A DNA stretch of 64,000 nucleotides, taken from NCBI GenBank assembly GCA_963740835.1, contig CAVUFH010000001.1, positions 310,001-374,000 of the forward strand. The letters are read 5' to 3'. A program made the translations under genes and the position numbers. Source of the DNA: CAVUFH01 sp963740835. GTDB lineage: Bacteria; Actinomycetota; Acidimicrobiia; IMCC26256; PALSA-610. Numbering within the stretch: the first letter of the stretch is position 1; every line of letters begins with the position of its first letter. The notes under the pieces are model-generated. The model was given only the letters and a program-made list of their open reading frames with translations. It did not search any database and had not been told where the DNA came from. Below are positions 35,121-44,461 of this stretch, in pieces.

Positions 35121-35889
35121 ATGGAGGGCGTGGTCCACGAGGTTGCGCAAGCCGGTTTCGGTGACGCGTCCGACTACGAGGCGGCGCGGCCCTCGTATCC
35201 GCCGGATGCGGTGCAATGGTTCGTCGACGAGCTCGCGCTGGCGCCCGGCCGGCGCCTCTGCGACTTCGCGGCCGGCACCGGCAAGTTCACCCGGCTCCTC
35301 CTGGCGCTCGGCGCGGACCTGGTCGCGGTCGAACCGGTCGCCGGGATGCGGACCCAGTTTCGGCACGCGCTCCCTGGTATCCCGCTGGTCGCCGGCACCG
35401 CCGAGGCCGCGCCGTTCCGCGACAAGGAGTTCGACGCAGTGCTCGTCGCGCAAGCGTGGCACTGGTTCGACCACGACCGGGCCGGCGCGGAGATGCGCCG
35501 GATCGTGCGCGACACCGGCGGTGTCGGGTTGGTCTGGAACGCGCGCGACCGCGGCGTCCCCTGGGTCGACGCCGTCTGGGCGATCATGGACCGGGTCGAG
35601 AAGCGGGCGCCGTGGCGCGACCACGACAACTGGCGGGACGCCGCACGCGCGCTGCCGGGCTTCGCCCCGCCGCGCACGGCCGAGTTCCACCACGTCCAGT
35701 TGCTCTCGCACGACCAGGTCGTGCAACGGATCGCATCGGTGAGTCACGTCGCGGTGCTCTCCGATGCGGAACGCGCGAGGCGTCCTCGCCGAGGTGCGCG
35801 CGGTGCTCGACAACGACGACGCGACGCGTGGGCACGAGACGGTCGAGCTCCCCTACCGCGTCGACTGCACCGCGTACGGTCCGGCATGA
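35121..35889 (+). CDS. Class I SAM-dependent methyltransferase (frameshifted near the end)
   Basis: ATG 35121 begins MEGVVHEVAQAGFGDASDYE, with ARPSYPPDAVQWFVDELALA, motif I RRLCDFAAGTGKFTRLLLAL, LVAVEPVAGMR and FDAVLVAQAWHWFDHDRAGA. This is the UbiE/Methyltransf_11 type (YEAARPSYP start). After about 35770 the last 40 residues (RGVLAEVRAVLDNDDATRGH) are one frame over and end at 35889, overlapping the hydrolase start as ATGA. The substrate is a small molecule, not identifiable. It begins 41 bp after cysN. Confidence 0.82.
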
Positions 35890-36734
35890 CCGAACCGGCG
35901 CTCCCGCGGGGCCGGCGCATCGAGCTCCCGCAGCGCGGCACGACGTTCGTCCGTGAGGTCGAGGGCCCACCTGGTGCGCCGACACTGCTGTTGCTGCACG
36001 GGTGGATCGCGAGCGGTGGCCTCAACTGGTTCCGCGTGTTCGAGCCGCTCGCGCAGCACTTCAACATCGTGGCGCCGGACCTGCGCGGCCACGCGCGAGG
36101 CGTGCGCACCCGTCGCATCTTCCGGCTGGCCGATTGCGCCGACGACACCGCGGAGACGCTCGTCGCGCTCGAAACCGGGCCGGTGATCGCGGTCGGGTAC
36201 TCGATGGGCGGACCGGTCGCCCAACTCCTGTGGCGGCGGCACCGCGACCTCGTTTCCGGCCTCGTCCTCTGCGCGACCGCACCGGGCTTCGTTCCGGTTT
36301 CGAGCGCGCGCCTCGCCTATCAGTCGTGGATGCTCGGCTGGGCCGGCGCGGCGCGGGTCGCGGCGATGGTGCCGCCGCTGCCGTCCGTGCCGATACTCCG
36401 GCGCCGGCCCCGGCGACTTCCGGCGTGGATGGCCGCCGAGCTCCGGCGCCACGACTGGCGCATGATCGTCGAGGCCGGGCAATCGTTGAGCACCTACTAC
36501 GCGGGGCGCTGGATCGGCGAGGTCGATGTCCCGACCACCGTCATCTGCACGACCGAGGACCGCGCGGTGCGGCCCGACCTCCAGCGGGCCATGGCGGACG
36601 CGATCCCCGGTGCGACGCGCATCGACGTCGCGGAAGGGCATCTCGTGTGCGGCCGCGAAGAGTTCGCGGCGCCGTTACTCCGCGCCTGTCACGACGTCGC
36701 CGACCGTGCCACCGGAGTCGGCCGGTTCGGCTGA
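35886..36734 (+). CDS. Alpha/beta hydrolase
   Basis: 282 residues from the ATG overlapping the previous stop. LLLLHGWIASGGLNWFRVFE (oxyanion HG), the nucleophile elbow VGYSMGGPVAQLLWRR (Ser), an acid in VICTTEDRAVRPDLQ and the C-terminal His in VAEGHLVCGREEF form the usual triad. There is no signal peptide. Esterase, lipase or haloperoxidase-like activities are all possible. Its 3' end overlaps the convergent cytochrome b gene by 60 bp. Confidence 0.85.
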   Translation: MTEPALPRGRRIELPQRGTTFVREVEGPPGAPTLLLLHGWIASGGLNWFRVFEPLAQHFNIVAPDLRGHARGVRTRRIFRLADCADDTAETLVALETGPVIAVGYSMGGPVAQLLWRRHRDLVSGLVLCATAPGFVPVSSARLAYQSWMLGWAGAARVAAMVPPLPSVPILRRRPRRLPAWMAAELRRHDWRMIVEAGQSLSTYYAGRWIGEVDVPTTVICTTEDRAVRPDLQRAMADAIPGATRIDVAEGHLVCGREEFAAPLLRACHDVADRATGVGRFG

Positions 36735-37361
36735 CTCGCAACTGATTTCGTCGTACCAGCGTGGACGCCTTTCTTTCGCCCAGCGCGCCGGAACCCAACC
36801 GTGCACGATGCCGCGCAGCGCGTCAGGATCGGACACCGCGAGCAGGATGTGACCGAAGACCGCGAGGCCGACGCCGAGCGCGAACCAGTCGTGCACGAAC
36901 GTCGCACCGGTACGCCAGTCGACCGGGAACGGCTCGAACCAGCGCATGATCGAACCGGTGGCGAGCATCACGACGATCGAGGCACCGAGGAACGTCGCGT
37001 TCAACTTCTGACCGGGGTTGAACTTCCCGAGCTGCGCGCTGGCGCGCTTCGCCTTCCGCCACCAGATGCGGTCGTCGCGGTCCCAGCGGCTGAGCCGGCC
37101 GAGGTCGTCGCGCAGTTGGCCTCCGGCACGCAACGCGATGCCGATGAGGATCGGCACCGGGAGGAGGAGTCCGGCGTACACGTGGATCGTGCGCACGAGT
37201 TCTCGGCGGCCGACGAGCTGGGAGACCGGACCGGCGTACAACGCCGCGCCGGTCGCGATCATCGTGAGGAAGAGCGTCGCGCTGCACCAGTGCACGACGC
37301 GCTCGGTCTTGTCGAACCGGGCGACGCGCCGCGCGCTCGGGCGCACGCTCGCGGCAGTCAT
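36675..37361 (-). CDS. Membrane cytochrome b (b561/formate dehydrogenase gamma-like)
   Basis: About 228 residues from ATG 37361. Four hydrophobic segments hold candidate heme His residues: VVHWCSATLFLTMIATGAAL, VRTIHVYAGLLLPVPILIGI, LNATFLGASIVVMLATGSIM and VHDWFALGVGLAVFGHILLA. The pattern is that of di-heme b-type subunits that pass electrons between quinone and a partner enzyme. It starts 10 bp after the molybdopterin oxidoreductase, so the two probably form one redox complex, analogous to MsrP-MsrQ or sulfite dehydrogenase systems. Its end is antisense to the hydrolase 3' end. Confidence 0.8.
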   Translation of the reverse strand: MTAASVRPSARRVARFDKTERVVHWCSATLFLTMIATGAALYAGPVSQLVGRRELVRTIHVYAGLLLPVPILIGIALRAGGQLRDDLGRLSRWDRDDRIWWRKAKRASAQLGKFNPGQKLNATFLGASIVVMLATGSIMRWFEPFPVDWRTGATFVHDWFALGVGLAVFGHILLAVSDPDALRGIVHGWVPARWAKERRPRWYDEISCESAEPADSGGTVGDVVTGAE

Positions 37362-37371
37362 GTCGGGCTGG

Positions 37372-38080
37372 TCACGTCGACTCGTCGTCGCGGCCGTTGC
37401 TCTTACCGACCCACCCGTCGACGTCGTAGCCGAGGTGCTCCCAGTAGCCGGGGCGCACGGCGTCGACGACGCGGATCGATTCCAACCACTTGCACGACTT
37501 GTAGCCGTACATCGGCGCGACGTAGAGCCGCACCGGTCCACCGTGCTCGCGCGACAGCTGCTTGCTTTCCAGCTCGTACGCGACGAGGACATCGTGCCGG
37601 CGCGCTTGTTCGAGCGTCAGGCTCTCCGTGTACGTACCGTCGAACGAGACGAACTGGAGTGCCTTCGCCTCCGGTTGTACGACGGCGCGGTCGAGGATGT
37701 CGCGGAGCAGCACGCCCCGCCACTCGACGTCCGAGACCCGCCAGCCGGTGACGCACTGGAAGTCGCGGTGCAACGTCGTGGGGCTCATCGCCTGCAGGTC
37801 GGCGTACGTCAGGTCGAGCGGCTCGTCGACCAGGCCGCCCACCTTGAGCCGGTACTCCTCCCGGCTCCGCCCCGGCAGGTTGCCGGTGACGGTGTAGATG
37901 CGGAAGCGCCCGATCGGCAGCAACGACGAGAGCCCGGTGCCGTCCTTGCTGATCACCGGACCGACCACGCGCTCGAGCCAGTCCTGGACCTGGGCGCCGA
38001 ACACGATGCCCGGCCGCGCCCGCGCCCAGGAGACCGATGAACACCCGCCGGCCCATGTGGATCTCGCCCGGGTGCTTCAC
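37372..38080 (-). CDS. Molybdopterin-dependent oxidoreductase with twin-arginine-like signal (frameshifted)
   Basis: The N-terminus MKHPGEIHMGRRVFIGLLGA carries an RR-x-FIG Tat-like motif. A frameshift near 38025 leads into VQDWLERVVGPVISKDGTGL, FRIYTVTGNLPGRSREEYRL and the Mo-ligand Cys in RDFQCVTGWRVSDVEWRGVL. YVAPMYGYKSCKWLESIRVV follows. This is the sulfite oxidase/YedY (oxidored_molyb) fold. It would be exported folded with its cofactor and act outside the membrane, taking electrons from or giving them to the downstream cytochrome b. Methionine-sulfoxide or other S/N-oxide reduction is a guess. Confidence 0.8.
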
Positions 38081-38084
38081 GAAA

Positions 38085-38537
38085 TCAGCCTACGGCCAGC
38101 ACCAGCCGCGGCAGGACGCGCCCCGCGATCGAGTCCGACGGGATCTCGCCGGCGCGGTCGGCGCCCGCACGCTCGTAGAAGCCGACCGCATTCGGATCCG
38201 CAGCAATCGTCAGCGCAGTGCCGCCGGCGGCACGAGTGATCGCGCACGCGTCGGCGAGCAGTGCGGCACCGATGCCCTGCCCCATCGCGTCCGGCGCGAC
38301 GAACAGCCAGGCCAGCTCGAACTCGTCACCGTCGCGCGCGATGCCGTGGAAGCCGGCGATCGCGCCGGCTCGGCTCCGCGACGCGAACCGTGCGGCGACG
38401 CGAGCAGTTCGGGGGTGACCGTCAGCTCGGCTCGGCATGCACGCCATGAAGGCGTCGTCGTAGCCCCAGAACGCCTTCGACGCGACCGCGAGCTCGGTGA
38501 GCGCGTCGAGATCACGAACGGTTGCGGTGCGGATCAA
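38085..38537 (-). CDS. GNAT-family N-acetyltransferase (frameshifted)
   Basis: The TTG at 38537 overlaps the ispG stop as TTGA. The protein reads MIRTATVRDLDALTELAVAS, then, after an indel near 38420, AGAIAGFHGIARDGDEFELA and the acetyl-CoA loop VAPDAMGQGIGAALLADACA (Q-x-x-G-x-G/A). DPNAVGFYERAGADRAGEIP (motif B) and a short C-terminus with a second shift upstream complete it. It acetylates an unknown amine. Translational coupling to ispG looks incidental. Confidence 0.78.
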   Translation of the reverse strand: MIRTATVRDLDALTELAVASKAFWGYDDAFMACMPSRADGHPRTARVAARFASRSRAGAIAGFHGIARDGDEFELAWLFVAPDAMGQGIGAALLADACAITRAAGGTALTIAADPNAVGFYERAGADRAGEIPSDSIAGRVLPRLVLAVG

Positions 38538-39740
38538 TCCGAGATGTCGCGGATGCGCGCGATCTTCTCGGACGACTGGTTGGCGTCGACGCCCTGGATC
38601 TGCAACAGCTCCTCGCGCGTCGCCGCCGCGATCGCTTCGGCGTTCTCGTCGGCGGCGGCGAGGCGGGCTTCGATGCCTTCCGCGATGATGCGCTCGGCTT
38701 CGTCGACGAGCGCCGCGACCATCTCCGCCTCGGGGACGACGCGCACGACCTTGCCCTTCACGAACAGGTGGCCCTTGCCCCGACCGGCCGCGATGCCGAG
38801 GTCGGCTTCGCGTGCTTCGCCCGGACCGTTGACCACACAACCCATCACCGCGACCTGGAGCGGGATGTTGCGCTCCTCCAGCTGGGCCTGCGCTTCCGAC
38901 GCGACGCGGATCACGTCGACCTCGGCCCGGCCGCACGACGGACACGCGATGAGGTCGAGGCCCTTGCGCTCCCGCAAGCCGAGCGCCTCGAGCAGCACCC
39001 GGCCGGCCTTGGCTTCCTCGACCGGATCGGCCGTCAGCGAGTAAGCGGATGGTGTCGCCGATGCCTTCGGAGAGCAGGGTGCCGATGCCGGCCGTGGACT
39101 TCACGAGTCCGGCCGGCGGCGGCCCGGCCTCGGTGACGCCGAGGTGCAGCGGGTGGTCGGTGGTGTCGGCGAGCATCCGGTAGGCATCGACCATGAGCGG
39201 CACGCTCGACGCCTTCACCGAGATCTTGACGTCGTCGAAGTCGACCTCGCGGAACAGGTCGAGCTCGTGCATCGCCGACGCGACGAGCGCCTCGGGCGTG
39301 ATGCCACCGTGCTGCTCGGCCATCGCGGGATCGAGCGAACCCGCGTTGACGCCGATGCGGATCGGCAGGCCGCGGTCCTTGGCCTCGCGGGCGACGAGCT
39401 TGATGTGCTCGGCCTTGCGGATGTTGCCCGGGTTGAGGCGCAGCGCGTGCACGCCCGCTTCCATCGCGCCGAGCGCGAGCTTGTACTGGAAGTGGATGTC
39501 GGCGACGATCGGCACCGGCGAGCGCGGCACGATCTGCGCGAGTCCTTCGGCGGCTTCCTCTTCGTTGCACGTGCAGCGCACGATGTCGCAACCGGCGGCC
39601 GCGAGCGCGTAGATCTGCGCGAGCGTGCCCTCGACGTCGGCCGTCTTCGTGGTGGTCATCGACTGGATCGAGATCGGTGCGTCGCCGCCGACGGGAACGG
39701 AGCCGACGTGCAGCTGGCGGGTGACGCGGCGGGCGACCAC
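38534..39740 (-). CDS. ispG: 4-hydroxy-3-methylbut-2-enyl diphosphate synthase (frameshifted)
   Basis: It starts at GTG 39740, sharing one base with the rseP stop (TAGTG). TIM-barrel: PISIQSMTTTKTADVEGTLA, CDIVRCTCNEEEAAEGLAQI, VPIVADIHFQYKLALGAMEA, RLNPGNIRKAEHIKLVAREA. After a one-to-two-base shift near 39040 comes the Fe-S domain with CPSCGRAEVDV and AVMGCVVNGPGEAREADLGI. It is the penultimate step of the MEP isoprenoid pathway and needs a 4Fe-4S cluster. dxr lies two genes upstream in the same cluster. Confidence 0.93.
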
Positions 39741-41006
39741 TAGAACGGGTTGCTCAGCGGGCGGGTGATGTCGAGGAAGAGGCTCGACAGGAACACGAAG
39801 GCGAGCACGCTCATCACCACCGCGGTGACCGGCAGCAGCTTGGTGACGTCCGCGTGAACCGGGCGCCGCCGGATCGTGGACGCGATCTTCTCGTAGGTGG
39901 CGATCGCGATGTGGCCGCCGTCGAACGGGAGCAGCGGCACCAGGTTGAAGATGCCGACGAACACGTTGATCGAGATCAGCAGGAACGCCACTTGCACCCA
40001 GCCCGACTCGGTGGCCTGGATCGCGAGGCGCCCGAACCCGACCACCGACACGAAGCGTTCCGAGCTCGCTTGCGGCGAGTTCGTGTCCTTGTTGTCGGTC
40101 GTGAGGACGTGCCAGTAGCTGCTGATGCCGCTGGGCGAGAACCGGTCACCCAGGGCGCCGACCGACGCGCCCGCGATCGACCACACCTGGCGCGGCGCTT
40201 CGATGACTGCTTCCGCCGGGTTGACCGAAGGCACGTGCACGGTGGGCGCGATGCCCGCCCGGCCGAGGTTCTTCGGCGCGTCCGGATCGCTCCCCGCGTC
40301 CGGATTCTTGATCGTCGCGAGCGTCACCGGGACGTCGACCGTCTGGCCGTCACGCTCGACGGTGAAGACGACGGTCTCGCCGCCGCGGTTCGAGCAGCTG
40401 CGGCCGCAGGTCGTCCCAGTTGTCGATGCGGACGCCGTCGACCGCGACGAGCTGGTCGCCCTTCTCCAGGCCCGCCTTGGCGGCCGGCGAACCCTTCTCG
40501 ACGAGGTCGATCGTGGTGGTCGCCTTCGAGTCGCCGTAGTTCCCCGCGAACACCAGCACGCCGAACATGAGGATCAGCGCGAGCGCGAAGTGCATCGCGG
40601 AACCGGCCGACGCGACCACCACCTTCGGGAGGTATGCCTTCGAGCGGTACGCGCGCGGCTCGTCTTCGGGCGCGACCTCTTCGAGGTTGGTCATCCCGAT
40701 GATCTTGCAGTAGCCGCCGAGCGGGATCGCCTTGAGCCCGTACTCGGTCTCACCTTTCTGCACCGACCACAGACGCGGACCGAAGCCGACGAAGAACTCC
40801 GTGACCTTCATGCCCGAACGCTTCGCGGTGACGAAGTGCGCGAGCTCGTGCAGGAAGATGATGATCGGCAGCGACAGCACCACCGCGACGATCGCGGTCG
40901 CGCCGGGGAAGAGGATCGCGGCGAGGAGGAGCGCGATCAGGAACGACGCGATCCAGTAGCGCGGCCGGATCACCGGCACTTCGACCGTCTCGAGCGGATC
41001 CTTCAC
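39740..41006 (-). CDS. rseP: RseP-like site-2 zinc metalloprotease (frameshifted)
   Basis: GTG 41006 overlaps the dxr stop. The first membrane helix holds HELAH in LPIIIFLHELAHFVTAKRSG (zinc and catalytic Glu). ETEYGLKAIPLGGYCKIIGM and a PDZ domain (EKGSPAAKAGLEKGDQLVAV) follow. A frameshift near 40390 precedes VERDGQTVDVPVTLATIKN. The last membrane segment has FNLVPLLPFDGGHIAI, the third zinc ligand motif. M50B intramembrane proteases cleave anti-sigma factors or remnant signal peptides. Length and layout are normal. Confidence 0.92.
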
Positions 41007-42135
41007 CTGCTGCTCCGTTGTCCCGTTTCTCGTCCGCGCCGTGCGATCACTACGGCGGCCCGCTCGCGAGCAACCCGATCCGCATCCAGAACGTCCGCGA
41101 TCTCCTCGGCGTTCCCCGTGCCCGCCTCGAGGACTTCCGCGACGGTTTCTGCGATCGCCGACCAGGCGATCCGCCCGGCGAGGAAGGCCTCCACTGCGAC
41201 CTCGTTCGCACCGCTGAGCACGGCCGGTGCGGTGCCACCCGTACGGCCGGCGGCGTAGGCGAGGTCGAGCGCACGGAACGTGTCGCGGTCCGGGGGTTCG
41301 AACGTGAGGTTCCCGACTGTCGTCCAGTCAATTGCGCCGAAGGCCTCGGGGAGGCGTTGCGGAGCGCCGAGCGCGAGGCCGATCGGGAGGCGCATGTCGG
41401 GCATGGAAAGCTGCGCGACGGTCGCGCCGTCGACGAACTCCACCATGCCGTGCACGACGGACTGCGGATGGACGACGACGTCGATCGCGTCGAAGTCGAC
41501 GCCGAACAGCTCGTGGGCCTCGATCACCTCGAGGCCCTTGTTCATCAGGGTCGACGAGTCGATCGTGATCTTGGCGCCCATGTTCCAGGTCGGGTGTGCG
41601 AGCGCGTCCTTCGGTTGCACGTCGGCGAGCTCGGCGCGCGTGCGTCCGCGGAACGGGCCGCCGCTCGCCGTCAGCACGATGCGGGCGACCTCACCCATCT
41701 TCCCGGCGCGCAACGACTGCCAGATCGCGGAGTGCTCGGAGTCGACGGGAACGATCTCGCCCCCGCCGGTGGCCCGCGCCTTGGCGACGATCGGGCCTGC
41801 GGCGATGAGGCTCTCCTTGTTGGCGAGCGCGAGGCGCTTGCCGGCTTCCAGGGTGGCGAGCGTCGCGGGCAGGCCGGCGAAGCCGACGACCGCGTTGAGG
41901 ACACGTCCGCGTCGGGGTGCGCCGCGAGCTCGGCCAGCACGCCGGGGTCGTCGAGGCCCGAACGGGCCAGCTCCGGCGCCACGCCGAACTCGATCCGCTG
42001 CTGCTCCAGCAGGTCGATGTTGCGGCCGGCGGCGAGTCCGACGACGCGGAAGTCGTCGCGGTGGCGGCGCAGGACATCGAGCGCCTGGGTCCCGATGGAT
42101 CCGGTCGATCCGAGGATGACGACGCCGGTGGACAT
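41003..42135 (-). CDS. dxr: 1-deoxy-D-xylulose 5-phosphate reductoisomerase (frameshifted)
   Basis: ATG 42135, MSTGVVILGSTGSIGTQALD with the NADPH-binding GSTGSIG. After one frameshift near 41905 it continues LPATLATLEAGKRLALANKE, SLIAAGPIV, VPVDSEHSAIWQ (metal site), LTASGGPFRG, HPTWNMGAKITIDSSTLMNK and VHPQSVVHGMVEF. It is the second step of the MEP pathway. The end overlaps the rseP start as GTGA. All active-site motifs are intact across the two frames, so the shift is probably a sequencing error. Confidence 0.94.
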
Positions 42136-42187
42136 GGTCCCAGGCTAGGGGGTCATCCCGGTCCGAGCCGCCCGAACCTGGGCTTCT

Positions 42188-43810
42188 TCACAGGATGTTG
42201 AGATGGACCGCCAGGAAGAACGTGATCGGCAGGCAGAACAGCAGGGCGTCGAAGCGGTCGAGGACCCCGCCGTGGCCGGGCAGGAGCGACCCGAAGTCCT
42301 TGATGCCGAGGTCCCGCTTGAGCATCGACTCGCACAGATCGCCGAGGAAGGCGCCCGCGGCGACGAAGAGGCCCAGCACCGCGCCTTTGCCCGGCGACCA
42401 CGGAGCGATCCCGCCGAAGATCGCGCCGCCGACGAGCAGCCAGCCCATGAGCACCGAGCCGATCATGCCCGCGAGCGTGCCTTCGAACGACTTGTTCGGT
42501 GACACCTTCGGCGCGATCGGGCTCTTCCCGAACTGCGACCCGACGAAGAAGCCGACGACGTCGTAGGTGATCACGCACAACGCGACGCCGAGGATGAGGC
42601 CGATGCCATCGTGCGAGGCGAGAAGCAGGCCCGCGAACCCACCGAGGCCGCCGACGTACGCGAACGAGAACACCGTCATCGCGACGCCGAGCAGCGGCCG
42701 GCCCGGCGTGATCTCCCAGAGGAACCACAGCATCGAGAACACGACGATCAAACCGAAGAACACCGGATACGCGTTGGTGCCGAACGTGCGCGCCGCGAGT
42801 GGGAGGAAGAACGCGCCCGTCATCGCGAGCGCGGAGGCCGGGCGGAAGCCGCGCGCCTGGAGCCCGGCGGTGAACTCGAGCGTCCCGACACCCACGATCA
42901 CCGACGCGAGCAGGGCGGTCCAGAAGGTGCCCTGCGTGAAGCAGATCAGGGCGACGACCGCGACCGCAGCCGCGGTCGCGATCGCGGTCGGGAGATCGCG
43001 GCTGCGCGCCGCGCCCGGCGGCACGAGATCACGCGCCGCGTCGGCGTCGGCGTCGGTGGTCGGACGGGTCGGCGACCGGCGGGTGGTCCCCGCCGCGGCC
43101 GAGGCGGTGACCATCGTGCGGGCGGCGCGGCCGCGCGGCGTACGGCGACGGCGCTCCGCGATATCGCGTTCGAACGTTTCGTCGTCGTCGATCACGCTCG
43201 CCTCCGAGAGCGCGCCGACCTTCATCGTGTTGTCGTTGAGGTCTTCGCCGCCGAAGTCGGCCTCCGCCCAGTCGGAGCCCTCGGCGCGGAAGCGCGGCGA
43301 CGAACCCGGCGAGTCCCAGACGTCGGCCTCCTCGAGGGGCGCGTCGGCGTCGGTGAAGATCGCGGGGACCGCGCCGGTCGGCGGTTCGGTCCAGTGCGGG
43401 AGTGGCAGCTCGCCCGTCGGCGGGTCGCCGGCCGGCGACTCGTGCGTCAACTGCTCGGCGCCGCGGGGCGCGTCGTCGGTCGGCCTGCTCGTCGCCGACC
43501 AGTTCGGGCCCTCGTCGTTGAACCGATGTGGGCGCACCGGCAGCGACGGCACGGGTGGCGCCGGCGTCTCGGAGCGGGGCTCGATGCGGGGGTCGGCCGG
43601 CTCCGGCGGGGTGAGGTCGAGGATGGGCTCGAGCTCGTCGTCGGTGTCGGCTTCGGCGTCCGACGCGGCCGGGTCCTGCACACCGTTGCCGGGGTCGCCG
43701 GGCGTGCGCGTGCGCGAATCCAAGGCAGCCTGCGCTTCTTCGGCCCCCAGGATCCGCACTCCCTCGGTGGGCATGCGGGGCCCGGGCTCGTCCTCGAACC
43801 GATCGCTCAC
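42188..43810 (-). CDS. cdsA: Phosphatidate cytidylyltransferase with a long disordered N-terminal extension
   Basis: 540 residues; typical CdsA is about 270-300. Residues 1 to about 265 are Pro/Glu/Asp/Thr-rich without a recognisable fold. Then come about eight membrane helices (from LPTAIATAAAVAVVALICFT) and the CdsA signature with LLPGHGGVLDRFDALLF, preceded by KVSPNKSFEGTLAGM and DLCESMLKRDLGIKDFGS. It makes CDP-diacylglycerol from CTP and phosphatidic acid, the branch point of phospholipid synthesis. The acidic extension would be cytoplasmic and may be a protein-interaction tail. Confidence 0.92.
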   Translation of the reverse strand: MSDRFEDEPGPRMPTEGVRILGAEEAQAALDSRTRTPGDPGNGVQDPAASDAEADTDDELEPILDLTPPEPADPRIEPRSETPAPPVPSLPVRPHRFNDEGPNWSATSRPTDDAPRGAEQLTHESPAGDPPTGELPLPHWTEPPTGAVPAIFTDADAPLEEADVWDSPGSSPRFRAEGSDWAEADFGGEDLNDNTMKVGALSEASVIDDDETFERDIAERRRRTPRGRAARTMVTASAAAGTTRRSPTRPTTDADADAARDLVPPGAARSRDLPTAIATAAAVAVVALICFTQGTFWTALLASVIVGVGTLEFTAGLQARGFRPASALAMTGAFFLPLAARTFGTNAYPVFFGLIVVFSMLWFLWEITPGRPLLGVAMTVFSFAYVGGLGGFAGLLLASHDGIGLILGVALCVITYDVVGFFVGSQFGKSPIAPKVSPNKSFEGTLAGMIGSVLMGWLLVGGAIFGGIAPWSPGKGAVLGLFVAAGAFLGDLCESMLKRDLGIKDFGSLLPGHGGVLDRFDALLFCLPITFFLAVHLNIL

Positions 43811-43903
43811 GTGCGTATCCCTCCGGGGTTCCAGGCTAGACCCGTCGCCCTCCGGCCGGCCGCTTCACCCCCGAAAGGGCTTCCCACCGGCGGTTCTGGG
43901 CGT

Positions 43904-44461
43904 TCAGTCCTCGAGGAGTTCCTTCTCCTTGTTGCCCAGCATCGTGTCGATCTCACCGATCACGTCGTGCGTGAGCTTCTCCAGGTCCTTCTCGATGCGG
44001 TCGAGCTCGTCCCGAGAGAGATCGCCGTCCTTCTCCAGGTGCTCGAGCTCCTGGCGGATGTGGCGCCGGACGTTCCGGACCGCGACCCGCCCCTCTTCCG
44101 CCCGCGTCTTCACGACCTTGACCAGCCCCTTGCGCCGATCGGCGGTGAGCTCCGGGAACGTGAGCCGGATGACCGTCCCGTCGTTCGACGGGTTCACGCC
44201 CAGATCGCTCTGGTTGATCGCCTTCTCGATGGCCTTGACCGCGCCCTTGTCGTACGGCGCGATGACGAGCACGCGCGGCTCGGGCACGGAGAACCCGGCC
44301 AGCTGCTGCAACGGCACTTCGGATCCGTAGTAGTCGACACGCAACTTGTCGACGAGTGCCGGGGTCGCGCGACCGGTACGCACCGCGCCGAACTCCTCTT
44401 GGAGGTGCACGACGGCCTTGTGCATCTTGTCCTTGGCTTCGTCGACCTTGGGGTGCGTCAC
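43904..44461 (-). CDS. frr: Ribosome recycling factor
   Basis: 185 residues from GTG 44461, overlapping the pyrH stop as GTGA. MTHPKVDEAKDKMHKAVVHL, GAVRTGRATPALVDKLRVDY, NDGTVIRLTFPELTADRRKG and RVAVRNVRRHIRQELEHLEK are canonical. It releases ribosomes after termination together with EF-G. The length is normal. Confidence 0.97.
   Translation of the reverse strand: MTHPKVDEAKDKMHKAVVHLQEEFGAVRTGRATPALVDKLRVDYYGSEVPLQQLAGFSVPEPRVLVIAPYDKGAVKAIEKAINQSDLGVNPSNDGTVIRLTFPELTADRRKGLVKVVKTRAEEGRVAVRNVRRHIRQELEHLEKDGDLSRDELDRIEKDLEKLTHDVIGEIDTMLGNKEKELLED

Noticed and set aside
39740..42135. dxr and rseP as true pseudogenes
   Set aside because: Both halves of each keep all catalytic motifs and the genes are essential in this pathway context; indel error is more likely.
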